Part shown: positions 1-11,265 of the stretch, one piece after another | How positions within the stretch are numbered: the stretch's first letter is position 1 | Layout: the number at the start of each line of letters is the position of its first letter | The notes under the pieces: generated by a model | Seen by the model: only the letters and a program-made list of their open reading frames with translations | What the model was told of the DNA's origin: nothing | Databases searched by the model: none | Assembly (NCBI RefSeq): GCF_036850765.1 | Contig: NC_089493.1 | Coordinates: 267,633,034 to 267,697,033, forward strand | Origin: Saccopteryx bilineata | Lineage: Eukaryota; Chordata; Mammalia; Chiroptera; Emballonuridae | Reading direction: 5' to 3' | Length of the DNA: 64,000 bases | Position numbers and translations under genes: made by a program

Positions 1-1585
1 CATGCTATGTGAGGACTGTTCCAGATGCTCACCATTCAGTATTGTCTGAATTCCAGGCTCCAGGGCCTGAGAGCACAGAGGCCGCAGTGTGCACTGTGTG
101 CTGGCGGGTGGGAGACTTGCCTGACTGTGTGTTAGAGCGCCGCGTGGTGGCAGTGCTGACTGGGGCGGAGAACCCTCAGCGCCACTCAGGTGGAGTCAGC
201 CATTTCCATCTGCAAATGAGCCTACGTCACAGGCACTTTTTAAAAGCTACTTCAGCTTAGTAAATAAGAGTCATTGTGGACTAATTCTGGAGCTGTCAGT
301 GGTCTATTTTCCAGACTGTTCTAAGGCTTGAACTATGTGCAGAATCATATACCTGGAGATCCACATGAAGGATCCCACTAGAGTAGATTACTTTCTGTCT
401 GCTGTCCTGCCGTGTGGCCTTTTGGGTCACACTGAAACAAAATCCCTACATAGCTTTCCCCCAAGATGCACTGGCTGCCCTCTAAGTGCCATACTGTCCT
501 TCAGTGGAGGGAGCGTCAGAGCTTGGGTTTCTCCCCTGACTCTGTGCCCAGCGTTTGCATATGGCCAGCTGGGAGTTGGAGTTGGTTTACCCTGAAGTCT
601 GCTAACATTTTGGGGGCCAGATTGAATTGTTCTGATAAACATGTAGAATCTGAAGATGGAGGACTAAGGGGGGATGGTCAGGCCAGAGGGGCTCTAACAC
701 CTTGTGTCAAAAGGACTCCGTATATTCTCAGCCCAGATCATTTTAGTCCTGGCTTTGGCATGTCTGTTCTACTTCTGCTTGCCAGATGTGGGGTGGCTCC
801 GTGGGGCCTCTTAGCCAAGGAGTGCCCAAGCGGATGTGGATGGAAGTTGGACTGAAGGCTGGGTTGTGGGAGGCTGCCCTGCCAGGTCTGGTCCCTGCCT
901 GGAGGTTGGCGTCCCCGAGCCCCGGTCTGGATGCAGTCTCCTGGCTCTCCTCTCTTGCAGCCCTCCGCCCCTTTCCTTCTCGGTGCTTTGTACAATTGGT
1001 AATTATTCATCGGTTTGATTGTTTGTTTATTTCTAGCTGTTTGACTAGGCCCGTGAGGACAGGAACCATACATGTTTTAGTCACTGCCCTGTCCCACCTC
1101 CCAGGACACAGACACAGACACAGACCTGGCCCAGAGAGGTGCCCCATCACCATGTATCAGGCCTGCGTATGCCTGAGATATGGAAACCCAAAGAATGACA
1201 ATCATTTGAGGGTGCTCAGATTTCAGGATTTGTGGAGAGCAGAGTTTGATCAGACATAGCTGTGGGCAAGGGGCGTGTGTGTGGGGGGCGCAGAGTGGGC
1301 TGTGCACAGGAGCCGTGTGGCCCCCTGCTCCATGCACACGCTCATCTCCCATGTGATGGGCCTGTGTAAATCCGGGCGTGGGCATGTTGGTGGTATGGGG
1401 GCAGCATCCTTTCCCTCACCACAGCCACCAAAGAAGAAAGCATTGCTGTCTGGTAGAAACTGAAGTTTTAACATTGGGCTCTGTTTGCACCGGGTTCTAG
1501 AAAGCCTCTTCTCATGACCCTTCCTCTTCTTGGAGACTTGCCCTGGCCTGGTCCCAACACAGCCACCGGTTTTCTTTCTCTGCAG
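1..1585. other. RCC1L intron sequence, no gene or clear repeat
   Basis: Mostly single-copy-looking sequence upstream of the first recognisable RCC1L exon. Short CA-rich runs occur near 1105-1125. I see no exon with a convincing RCC1 repeat and no SINE. The last 25 bases form a pyrimidine-rich tract ending in CAG, the acceptor of the next exon. Confidence 0.6.
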
Positions 1586-1671
1586 ACAAAGGAGAGCTGT
1601 TTGTGTGGGGCAAGAACATCCGAGGGTGCCTGGGGATCGGCCGCCTAGAAGACCAGTATTTCCCGTGGAGG
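1586..1671 (+). CDS. RCC1L: RCC1L (WBSCR16) penultimate coding exon
   Basis: RCC1L is a mitochondrial protein with an RCC1-type seven-bladed beta-propeller. It has been linked to mitoribosome and 16S rRNA maturation and to exchange activity for the fusion GTPase OPA1. This 86-nt exon follows a polypyrimidine tract and CAG and ends at a GTAAGG donor. It opens with two bases completing a split Asp codon and then encodes 28 residues, beginning KGELFVWGKNIRGCLGIG and ending FPWR. The GELFVWGKN / GCLGIG pattern is an RCC1 repeat strand pair, and the residues match my memory of the RCC1L C-terminus rather than RCC1, RCBTB or HERC proteins. It joins in frame to the exon at 18344, which supplies the end of the protein. 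Upstream exons lie left of the window. Confidence 0.9.
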
Positions 1672-3593
1672 GTAAGGCTGCACTGGGCGGACTTGAGGGC
1701 ATGTCCACAGGGCACATTCACGGGATGTGGTGGCCGCAGCACCTCCTGTGCAGCTAGGACAGCACAGGTCCCCGAGACTGCTCCCCTCTCCAGGTCCCTG
1801 CTGCCCTCCTCCTGCTCTGTGGCATCAGGTGAGGCCGCTCAGGTGAGGAGCCGGAGCCAGCACCCAGGACCAGCTTCTCTGGCTGCAGGCTCACTTCTTT
1901 GTGCTCCTTCCCGCGCCTGTGGAGTGAGCGGTGGGAGGGAACGCCCGTGCGGGGCTCCGGCCTCACGGTGTCCTGTAAGAAGCCTCCTCGGAGGCTCCCC
2001 ACAGGGACGTGGGGCAGGCAAACAGAAGCGTGCCTCAGAGAGGAGCCAGCTGCAGGCCGGGTGCGCGAGGCTCCGGACGCTCTGGCAGGGAGAGGTTGGA
2101 AAGGAAGATGTTGGCATGCCAGGAGCTGTTTGCAGAGGCCCGTGCAGCGGAATGTTTACAGTGAATTTAAAAGAAAGCAGGATGTTTAATGTTTAGAATG
2201 CTTTACCACAGCCACCAAAGTGAAAAAATAAAGACTTTTCTTAGGGGGAAGATGCAATTAGAAAAAAGGCCCATTTCAAAATTAAAGGGGAAAATACTTC
2301 TTTCTTCAAGTGTAGTTTATCTTAATGTTGTTTACTAAGTTTTTAAGTTCTAAAAAAAGCTATTTTTTGAATACAGAACATATGTCTTTGGTACAAAATA
2401 TATTATGAAAAAAATGAGTTCCCCATGTCTTGTCCCAGGGACAGCCACCAGCCCTGGTGTCGGAAGTCCCTCCAGACACAGTCTGCAAAGACAAGTGTGT
2501 ATGCGAGCCTGTGCACACCTACGTGTTATTAAAAGTTTGATTTTAATAATCAAACTTTGAATTGTGTCAAGTATCTTTTAAAAACACATGTAAAAATGCA
2601 AAAGAAATGTATAATATAAATAAAATAAGGATTTGTCTGTCCGAGACCCACTGCTGAATGTTTTGAGACTCTGGCATTATAGGGGCTTGTTTCCACTGGC
2701 CCTTCCCTTGGCTGCTGATTCTCCTGGGTCCCCTGAATTTGGCAGGCCCTGACTCCTTTATAAACACAGTGGGTACAGTTTTTAAGAAAATAGGTTGAAA
2801 TAGAGACTTTAAACTTGTTAGAAAAAAATGGTTGTGTACCGGAGTTGTCCCCAAGCTGGTTGGCACTCCCTCGCGTGTTCCCTGAGCCCGGAAATAACAT
2901 TATGTGTGAGCAGTGGAGAGTTAGTGGGTGGACAGTGGATGGTACCACTGATGGTATTCACATGGGCAGGTCATGTGAATATTGATCATGTGAATTGAGA
3001 TGTCCTACTTTTTTCTTGGTAGTTCCTTACTGCCTTCTCTTGAACCTCACCAAAAAGGCCTTTCTGAGGGGAAGCTTAGGAAACAGTAAAGCAACTGGTT
3101 TGGAGGAATGACTGCTATGACCAGGGGCTCCCCACCTGCCTTCACGTCCTTCAGGTTAGAGCGAAGATGGGTTTGAAAGAGTGAAATCTGACAGCATTTT
3201 CCTTTTTGAAATGGCTGAGCCAGGCTTTGGGCCCTGTTGTGATACGGAAGCAGCAGGCTGCTGGGGGCTGGCCCCACTTGCCGTTCAGAGCAGACCCCCT
3301 GCACTGCCTCTGTGCACTGCACCTCCCTCAGGGGATGTTGTTTTCTGCATCTGTGCCATCAGGGGAAGGATACTCAGCTGCTCTCTTGCCATACTGTTGT
3401 CCTCCCTCTTACACATGTGTTGAGCCATGTTGATGGAACTACTTTGTTCCCTTGTTACCCCTTGATTTGAGAATAGGGGGATGGGTGAAGGAGAGGTCTC
3501 GGGAGGATGGTGCTGAGACCCAATGGCCTGGCCCTTTCCTCTCTGGGCCAGTTCAGAGATGCAAGGCGGAGGCTCTGAGACAAGAGTGGCTGC
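1672..3593. other. start of the 16.7 kb last RCC1L intron, no feature recognised
   Basis: The donor GTAAGG is followed by GC-rich and then AT-rich sequence. No exon, RNA gene or young repeat is evident. The first SINE starts at 3608. Confidence 0.5.
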
Positions 3594-3999
3594 AGGAGCC
3601 AGGTTTTTTTTGTTTTTTTGTTTTTTTAATTTTCTGAAGTGAGAAGTGGGGAGGCAGATAGACAGACTCCTGCATGCACCTGACCAGGATCCACCTGGCA
3701 AGCCCACTAGGGGGCGATGCTCTGCCCATTTGGGCAGCTGCTCCGTTGTGACCGGAGCCATTCTAGCGCCTGAAGCAGAGGCCATGGAGCCATCCTCAGC
3801 ACCCAGGCCAACTTTGTTCCAATGGAGCCTTGGCTGCAGGAGGGGAAGAGAGAGATAAAGAGAAAGGAGAGGAGGAGGGGTGGAGAAGCAGATAGGTGCT
3901 TCTCCTGTGTGCCCTGACCAGGAATCGAACCCGGGACTTCCATACGCTGGCTGGCGCTCTACCGCTAAGCCAACTGGCCAGGGCCAGGAGCCAGGTTTT
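3594..3999 (-). repeat. SINE family A, antisense, with target-site duplication
   Basis: Poly(T) at 3602-3627 is followed by the reversed body and ends in a reversed tRNA-like head whose last bases read CAACTGGCCAGGGCC. The flanks carry the direct repeat AGGAGCCAGGTTTT at 3594-3607 and 3986-3999, so this is one complete L1-mobilised insertion (element 3608-3985). Confidence 0.9.
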
Positions 4000-4018
4000 G
4001 AATCAGCGAGGCTGGATT

Positions 4019-4524
4019 TCTTAAAGCAGGGGCCCCAAACTTTTTACACAGGGGGCCAGTTCACTGTCCTTCACACCGTTGGAGGGCCGGACTATAAAAA
4101 AAACTATGAACAAATCCTTATGCACACTGCACATATCTTATATCTTATTTTAAAGTAAAAAAACAAAACGGGAACAAATATATACAATATTTAAAATAAA
4201 GAACAAGTAAATTTACATCAACAAACTGACCAGTATTTCAATGGGAACTATGGGCCTGCTTTTGGCTAATGAGATGGTCAATGTCTGGTTCCATATTTGT
4301 CATTGCTAGCCGTAACAAGTGATATGACACACTTCCAGAACCGTGATGCGTGCGTTCTGCGTCACCAGAAGTAGTACTGTACATGAGTGACACTGCGCTT
4401 TGTGGCCTCTCACTGACCACCAATGAAAGAGGTGCCCCTTCCAGAAGTGCGGTGGGGGCTGGATAAATGGCCTCGGGGCCGCATGCGGCCTGCAGGCCTT
4501 ACTTTGGAGACCCCTGCCTTAAAG
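4019..4524. mobile_element. hAT-type non-autonomous DNA transposon (GGGGTCCCCAAAC family), copy 1
   Basis: The element runs 4027-4516. It starts CAGGGGCCCCAAAC, ends GGAGACCCCTG, and these ends are inverted repeats. The flanks TCTTAAAG (4019-4026) and CCTTAAAG (4517-4524) are an 8-bp duplication with one mismatch, diagnostic of hAT transposition. It has no open frame of transposase type. At 490 bp it is the longest and most diverged of the four copies in the window (others at 25108, 36864 and 56012). Confidence 0.9.
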
Positions 4525-4625
4525 ACTCAGTCTGTTGTGGGGTAGTTGGGCCTTGCTCCTGTTTGTTCTATTGTACTCACTTTAAAAAATTAAAGATTTT
4601 TCTTTTTAATTTTAATGTTTAAATT

Positions 4626-4655
4626 TTTTAGTATATGTGCTGCCGAAGCGAGCAC
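4626..4655 (-). pseudogene. U6 snRNA 5'-end fragment (nt 1-30) joined to a SINE tail
   Basis: Read on the - strand, these 30 bases equal the first 30 nt of mammalian U6 snRNA, including GTGCTCGCTTCGGCAGCACA, and then break off into A/T-rich sequence. No proximal or distal U6 promoter is possible here, so this is not a working snRNA gene. It sits between the A-rich tail of the SINE at 4656-5020 and another A/T tail, as expected for template jumping during reverse transcription. Confidence 0.88.
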
Positions 4656-5020
4656 AAATTTAAATTTTTTATTTTTATTTTTGAGAGACAGAGTGGAGGG
4701 GACAGAAAGGGAGAGAGAGTGAGAGTGAAGAGAGAGATGAGAAGCATCAACTCGTAGTTGTTTTACTTTAGTTATTCATCTATTGCTCTTCATATGTGCC
4801 TTGATAGGGTGGGGGGAGCTCAAACTGAGCTGCTGACCCATTGGTCAAGCCAGCAATCTTGGGCTCAAACGAATGACCTTGGGCTTGGGCTCAAGCCAGT
4901 AATCTTGAGATCATGTTGACGATCCCATGCTCAAGCTGGTGACCTTGGGGTTTTGAACCAGGGACCTCAGCATTCTGGGTTAACACTGTATTCACTTCAC
5001 TGTGCCACCACTGGTCAGGC
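4656..5020 (-). repeat. SINE family B (older variant), antisense
   Basis: Reversed body with a GAGAGACAGAG-rich tract (about 4680-4740), the block GAGAAGCATCAAC (4739-4751) and the terminal reversed head CACCACTGGTCAGGC ending at 5020. A clean target duplication was not identified, and the 3' tail runs into the U6 fragment. Confidence 0.8.
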
Positions 5021-5046
5021 TTACAGGAGATTTTTAATCTTTAAAA

Positions 5047-5452
5047 AACTATGTTTTAGGCCCTGGCTGGTTGGCTCAGCGGTAGAGCGTCGGCCTGGTG
5101 TGCCGGGGACCCGGGTTTGTTTCCCGACCAGGGCACATAGGAGAAGCGCCCATTTGCTTCTCCACCCCCCCTCCTTCCTCTCTGTCTCTCTCTTCCCCTC
5201 TGCAGCTAAGGCTCCATTGGAGCAAAGATGGCCCGGGCGCTGGGGATGGCTCCTTGGCCTCTGCCCCAGGCGCTAGAGTGGCTCTGGTCGTGGCAGAGAG
5301 ACGCCCCGGAGGGGCAGAGCGTCGCCCCTGGTGGGCGTGCCGGGTGGATCCCGGTTGGGCGCATGCGGGAGTCAGTCTGACTGTCTCTCCCCATTTCCAG
5401 CTTCAGAAAAATACAAAAAAAAACAACAAAAAAACCCAACAACTATGTTTTA
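5047..5452 (+). repeat. SINE family A, sense, full length
   Basis: The element (5059-5440) begins GGCCCTGGCTGGTTGGCTCA with a recognisable A box and ends in an A-rich tail after CTTCAGAAAAATAC. The flanking direct repeat AACTATGTTTTA is at 5047-5058 and 5441-5452. It is one of two SINEs in the last RCC1L intron lying in the gene's sense orientation. Confidence 0.92.
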
Positions 5453-6361
5453 TTAATCCTCAGTGGGGGCTATGTTATAGCATTTGAAAAGTATTCCAAG
5501 AAAGAAGAAAAAGAGTATTTTTTCCACCCCCATTTCACTCCCTTTGCTCCCACCCCCCACCTCCACCCTCTTTCCCTCTGGCCATTGCTACCCTGTTTTC
5601 TGTATCTGTGTGTCGTGTATATATAATTTGACTAATCTCGTCACCTTCTTTGATCCCATCGCCTCTTTCCCCTTCCCTCTGACAGCTGTCTACATGTTTC
5701 TGCGACCCTGCCTCTGTTCCTGTTTTGTTCCTCAGTTTATTGTGTTCATTAGATTCCACATATAAGTGAGATAATACCGTATTTGTCTTTCTCTGCCTGG
5801 CTTATTTCACTTAGCATATTAATCTCCAGGTCCATCCATGTTGTCACAAAAGGTAAGCTTTCCTTCTTTTTCATGGCTATAGTCTTCCATTGTGTAAATG
5901 TACCACAGCTTTTTTATCCACTTGTCCACTAATGGATACTGTGGCTGTTTTCAGATCTTGGCTATTGCAAGCAGTGCTGCAATGAACATGGGGGTGTATA
6001 TATTGTTTTTAATTAGTGTTTTGGGATTCTTAGGATAAATTCCTAGAGGTAGTATAGTTGGGTCATGTGGCAGTTCCATTTTTAATTTTTTGAGGAAACA
6101 CCATACTGTTTTCCACAGTGGCTGCATGAGTCTGCATTCTCGCCAGCAGTGCAGGAAGGTTCCCTTTTCTCTGCATCCTCTGCAAGTACTTGTTGATTTG
6201 TTAATGAGTGCCATTCTGGCCGGTGTGAGGTGATACCTCATTGTGGTTTTAACTTGAATTTCTCTAATGATTAGTGATTTTGAGCACTTTTTCATACGCC
6301 TGTTGGCCATCTGTATGTCCTCTTTCGAGAAGTGTCTGTTCAGGTCCTTTGCCCATTTATT

Positions 6362-6560
6362 ATTTATTTATTTATTTGTATTTTTCCAAAGTTAAAAGCG
6401 GGGAGGCAGTCAGACAGACTCCCACATGCGCCCAACCAGGATCCACCTGGCATGCCCACCAGGGTGCGATGCTCTGCCCATCTGGGGTGTTGCTCTGTTG
6501 CTGCTGGAGCCATTTTAGCACCTGAGGTGGAGGCCATAGAGCTGCCGTCCTCAGTGCCCA
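6362..6560 (-). repeat. SINE family A, antisense, 5'-truncated, inside the L1
   Basis: A TTTA-rich tail is followed by the reversed family A 3' half (AGGCAGTCAGACAGACTCCC block) and stops near 6560 before the tRNA head. The family B SINE at 6566 follows immediately. Confidence 0.8.
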
Positions 6561-6565
6561 TTGTC

Positions 6566-6906
6566 CTTTTTTTTTTTTTTTTTTTTTTTTACAGAGACAC
6601 AGAGTCAGAGAGAGGGATAGACAGGGACAGACAGACAGGAACAGAGAGAGATGAGAAGCATCAATCATCAGTTTTTCATTGCGACACCTTAGTTGTTCAT
6701 TGATTGCTTTCTCATATGTGCCTTGACTGTGGGGCTACAGCAGTCCAAGTAACCCCTTGCTCGAGCCAGCGATCTTGGGGTCAAGCTGGTGAGCTTTGCT
6801 CAAACCAGATGAGCCCGCGCTCAGGCTGGCAACCTTGGGGTCTCGAACCTGGATCCTCGGCATCCTAGTCCAACGCTTCATCCACTGTGCCACCTCCTGG
6901 TCAGGC
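6566..6906 (-). repeat. SINE family B, antisense, inside the L1
   Basis: A long poly(T) (6567-6590), then a CAGAGAGAGATGAGAAGCAT block, then the reversed tRNA head ending CACCTCCTGGTCAGGC at 6906. L1 sequence resumes at once. Confidence 0.88.
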
Positions 6907-7610
6907 CCATTACCCATTTTTTAACTGGATTGTTTACCTTCCTGGTGTTGAGTTTTATACATTCTTTATAAATTTTGGTTATTAACCCCTTATCAGACAT
7001 ATTGGTGAATATGTTCTCACCATTATTTTGTTAATGGTGTCTTTGATCTGTATGCCTGTTCTTATGCCAATACCAGGCTGTTTTGATTTTAATGGCCTTG
7101 TAGTATAACTTGATATCAGGAAGTGTGATAACCTCCCTCTTTGTTCTTCATTTGCATGATTGGTGACGCTATTCAGGGTTTTTTGGTTCCATATAAATTT
7201 TTGGAATATTTGTTTTAGATCTGTGAAGTAAGCCATTGCTTTTTTAATAGGCATTGCATTGAATCTATATATTGTTTGGGGTTAGTATGGACATTTTAAT
7301 GTTAATTTGTCCTATCCATGAACACAGTATATGTTTCCACTTGTTTGTATCTTCCTCGATTTCTTGTTTAATGTCTTAAAATTTTCTGAGTACAAGTCTT
7401 CTACCTCCTTTGTTAAATTTATTCCTAGATACTTTATTTTTTTTTGTTACTGCAATAATAGTAAATGGGATTGTTTTCTTAATTTCTCTTTATGACATTT
7501 CATTTTTGGTGTATAAAAATGCCACTGATATCTGAATATTAATTTTATATCCTGCTACTTTGCTAAATTCACTTATCAGGTCTAGTAGTTTTTGGCTGAG
7601 ACTTCAGGAT

Positions 7611-7903
7611 TTTTTATTTTTTTATTTTTTTTAAGTAAGAAGAGGGGAGATAGACTCCTGCATGCACCTCGACCAGGATCCACCTGGCCCTGTCTGGGGC
7701 TGATGCTTGAATCAACTGAGCTATCCTCAGCACCTGGGGCCGATGCTCAGACCAGTTGAGCCACTGGCTATGAGAGGAGAAGGGGGAGAGGGAGGGAAAA
7801 GAACCAAATGTCCACTTTTCATGTGTGCCCTGACCAGGGATCGAAACCGGGAAGTCTGCAGGCCAGGCTTATGCTCTATCCAGTGAGCCAACTGTCCAGG
7901 GCC
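7611..7903 (-). repeat. family A-related SINE variant, antisense, inside the L1
   Basis: Poly(T), then a diverged body with GACTCCTGCATGCACC (as in family A) but an unusual middle carrying two copies of a CAGTTGAGCC/CAACTGAGC motif, ending in the reversed head GAGCCAACTGTCCAGGGCC. It resembles the copies at 10236 and 19962 more than standard family A, so it is probably an older subfamily. Confidence 0.7.
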
Positions 7904-9348
7904 TAGGGTTTTCTATGGATAGTATTATGTTGTCAGAAAGTAATGACAGTTTTACTTCTTTTCCAATTTGGATGCCTTTTATTTCTTCTTCTGTCTGATT
8001 GCTGTGGCTGGGTCTTCCAGTACTCTGTTGAAGAAGAATGGTGAAAGGGGACACCCATGTCTTGATCTTAAGGGGGTTGCTTTTAATTTTTGTCCATTGA
8101 GTATTATGTTGGCTGTTGATTTGTCATCTGTGGCCTTTATTATGTTGAGGTATGATCTCTGTATTTCCACTTTGCTGAGATTTTTTATTATAAATGGGTA
8201 CTGGATTTTATCAAATGCTTTTTCTGCATCTATTGATATGATCATGTGATTTTAATCCTTCATTTTGTTTATGTGATGAATCACATATATTGATTTGAAA
8301 ATTTTATACCAGCCTTGCCTCCCTGGAACTAATCCCACTTGATCATGATATTTGACATTTTTAATGTATTGCTGGATCTGGTTTGCTAATATTTTGTTGA
8401 GAATTTTAGCATCTGTTTTCATCATATTGGTCTATAGTGTTCTTTCTTTGAATTGTCTTTACCTGGTTTTGGAATTAGGATAAAGTGCATGCTTTGTAAA
8501 ATGAGCTTGGAAGTCTTCCCTCGTCTTGAGTTTTTTGGAGTAGCTTAGGAAGGGTAGGTGTTAATTCTTCTTTGAATGTTTGGTAAAATTCGCCTATGAA
8601 GCCATCCAGTCCAGGACTTTTGTTTGCTGAGTGTTTTGATAACTATTTCAATTTTATTTGTTGTCATTGGTCTTCTTAGATTTTCTGATTCTTCCAGATG
8701 CAGTTTTGGAAAATTGTATGCCTTTAGGAATTTATTGATTCTGCCCAGGTTATCCAGCTTTTTGGCATATATTAATAGGTCTTTGTAGTATTTTCTTAGA
8801 ATCATTTTTGTATTTCTGAAATGTCAGTTACTTCTCTTTCATTTCTAATTTTATTTATTTGGGTCCTATCTCTCTTTTTCTTAGTGAGTCTGGTTAAAGG
8901 TTTGTCAATAATGTTTACCTTTTCAGAGAACCAGCTCTTGGTTTCATTGATCTTTTCGTATTTTTTTTTTTTAGCCTCTTTGTCATTTATTTCCACTCTG
9001 GTCTTTATTATCTCTTCCTTCTACTTCCTCTGGGCTTTGTTTGTTCTTTTTTTAGTTTTTAGGTGCAAGTTTAGGTTGTTTATTTGAGCTTTCTCTTGTT
9101 TCTTAAGGTGTGCCTGTGATGCTATGAACTTCTCTCTCAGGACTGTTTTCACTGTGTCCCATGGATTTGGGGTTGTATGTTCATTTTCATTTGTTTCAAG
9201 TAAATTTTTTATTTATTCCTTGATCTCATTGTTAACCCATTTGTTACTTAAATTAGCCTCCAAGTATTTTAATCTTTTTCTATTGTAGTTGATTATTTCT
9301 AGTTTCATGCCATTGTGGTCAGAGAAGATGCTTGGTATGATTTCAGTA

Positions 9349-9751
9349 GTATTTATTTATTTATTTATTTATTATATTTTTCTGAAGCTGGAAACGGGGA
9401 GAGACAGTCAGACAGACTCCCGCATGCACCCGACCGGGATCCACCCGGCACGCCCACCAGGGGCAACGCTCTGCCCACCAGGGGGCGATGCTCTGCCCTC
9501 CGGGGCGTCGCTCTGTGCAACCAGAGCCACTCTAGCGCCTGGGGCAGAGGCCAAGGAGCCATCCCCAGCGCCCGGGCCATCTTTGCTCCAATGGAGCCTT
9601 GGCTGCGGGAGGGGAAGAGAGAGACAGAGAGGAAGGAGGGAGGGGTGGAGAAGCAAATGGGTGCTTCTCCTATGTGCCCTGGCCGGGAATCGAACCCGGG
9701 TCCCCTGCATGCCAGGCCAACGCTCTACCGCTGAGCCAACTGGCCAGGGCC
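9349..9751 (-). repeat. SINE family A, antisense, abutting a family B SINE
   Basis: A TTTA-repeat tail, then the full reversed family A body ending GCCAACTGGCCAGGGCC at 9751. The direct repeat TGATTTCAGTA is at 9338-9348 on the left, but its partner lies at 10075-10085, beyond the next SINE. This element and the next therefore share one duplication. Confidence 0.88.
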
Positions 9752-10073
9752 TTTTTTTTTTTTTTTTGACAGAGAGATAGAGAGGGAGACAGACAGACAG
9801 GATCGGAGAGATGAGAAGCATTAATCATTAGTTTTTTGTTGTGCATTGCGACACCTTAGTTGTTCATTGATTGCTTCTCATATGTGCCTTGACCGTGGGC
9901 CTTCAGCAGACTGAGTAACCCCTTGCTCGAGCCAGTGATCTTGGGTCCAAGCTGGTGAGCTTTTGCTCAAACCAGATGAGCCTGTGCTCAAGCTGGCGAC
10001 CTCGGGGTCTCGAACCTGGGTTCTCGGTATCCCAGTCCAACGCTCCATCCACTGCGCCACCCCCTGGTCAGGC
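9752..10073 (-). repeat. SINE family B, antisense, inside the L1
   Basis: Poly(T) 9752-9767, the GAGAGATGAGAAGCATTAAT block, and the reversed head ending CACCCCCTGGTCAGGC. It lies directly against the family A copy on its left. Confidence 0.88.
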
Positions 10074-10235
10074 TTGATTTCAGTATTCTTAAATTTATTG
10101 AGACTTGTTTTATGTCCTGACATGTGTTCTATCCTAGAAAATGTACCATGAGCACTTGAGAAGAGTATATTCTGCTGCTTTGGGGTGAGATGTTATGAAG
10201 ATATCAATGAAATTCAGTTGATCTAGTTTTTGGGT

Positions 10236-10573
10236 TTTTTTTTAAGTGAGAGGAGGGGAGATAATAAGGTAGACTCCTACATGTGTTCCAATTGGGGTCC
10301 ACTCAGCAACACCTGTCTGAGGACAATGCTCAAATCAACTGAGCTATTTTTAGCACCTGAGGCTGGTGGTGGGACCAATGAGTTATCCTCAGCACCCAGG
10401 GCCAACTCATTCCAATCGAGCCATGGCTGCAGGAGAGGAAGAGAGAGAGAGCAAGAAGGGGAAAGGGTGGAGAAGCAGATGGGCATTTCTCTTATGTGTC
10501 CTGACCAGGAATCGAACCCAGGACATCCACATGCTGGGCTGATGCTCTACCACTGAGCCAACCACCTGGGCGG
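10236..10573 (-). repeat. family A-related SINE variant, antisense
   Basis: Poly(T), a diverged body with an AGAGAGAGAGCAAG tract, and a reversed head ending CACTGAGCCAACCACCTGGGC. It is of the same older type as 7611-7903 and lies in the L1. Confidence 0.7.
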
Positions 10574-10664
10574 GTCTTATTTTCTTAGCCATGCAGCTAT
10601 CCTGTGTCTTTTGATTGGAGCATTTAATCCATTTATATAAATATTTAAGGTTACTATTGATATG

Positions 10665-11265
10665 TACGGTGTGTCCATAAAGTCATGGTGCACTTTTGAC
10701 CGGTCACAGGAAAGCAACAAAAGATGATAGAAGCGTGAAATCTGCACCAAATAAAATGAAAACTCTCCCAGTTTCATACCTATTCAGTGCAGTTCGATGT
10801 GAGCTCACGCACAGATTTTTTAGGGCTCCTTAGGTAGCTATCCCGTGTAGCCTCTACAGACTCATCACTGAATGATGGCCTACCAGAACGGGGTTTCTCC
10901 ACCAAACTGCCGGTTTCCTTCAACTGCTTATCCCACCGAATAATGTTATTCCTATGTGGTGGTGCTTCGTTATAAACACGCTGATATTCATGTTGCACTT
11001 TGGTCATGGATTCGAATTTAGCGAACCACAGAACACACTGAATTTTCCTCTGTACCCTCCACATCTCGACTGGCATGGCCGTGGGCTGCTCCGCTGTATA
11101 CACGGTGTTACATCATCATCTGCGCATGCACACATGCTGTCACATCATCCTACAGAAACTGGGAGGGTTTTCCTTTTATTTGGTGCAGATTTCACATTTC
11201 TATTGTCTTTTGTTGCTTTCCTGTGACCGGTCAAAAGTGCACCATGATTTTACAGACACACTGTA
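10665..11265. mobile_element. mariner-type DNA transposon, internally deleted, with intact terminal inverted repeats
   Basis: The element spans 10667-11263 between TA dinucleotides (10665-10666, 11264-11265), the Tc1/mariner target duplication. The left end CGGTGTGTCCATAAAGTCAT and the right end (reverse complement CAGTGTGTCTGTAAAATCAT) are near-identical inverted repeats. The similarity continues inward through a shared TGACCGGTCACAGGAAAGCA block. At about 597 bp it is roughly half the length of an autonomous mariner. It sits inside the antisense L1 and so is younger than it. Confidence 0.93.
10780..11103 (-). pseudogene. mariner transposase N-terminal remnant
   Basis: An open stretch of 107 residues on the - strand inside the mariner. 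It has a helix-turn-helix-like DNA-binding region (residues about 12-75, with IQCVLWFAKFESMTKVQHEY and RSGRPSFSDESVEATRDSYL). The linker motif GRPS is typical of Tc1/mariner transposases. The catalytic DDE/D domain is absent, because the frame runs into the terminal repeat. It is a deletion derivative and cannot encode an active enzyme. Confidence 0.8.

Noticed and set aside
7979..8245. Reverse-transcriptase-like open frame as a possible host or viral gene
   Set aside because: It is a piece of L1 ORF2 in a dead antisense L1 with frameshifts on both sides. I saw no retroviral LTR, gag or env sequence in the window.
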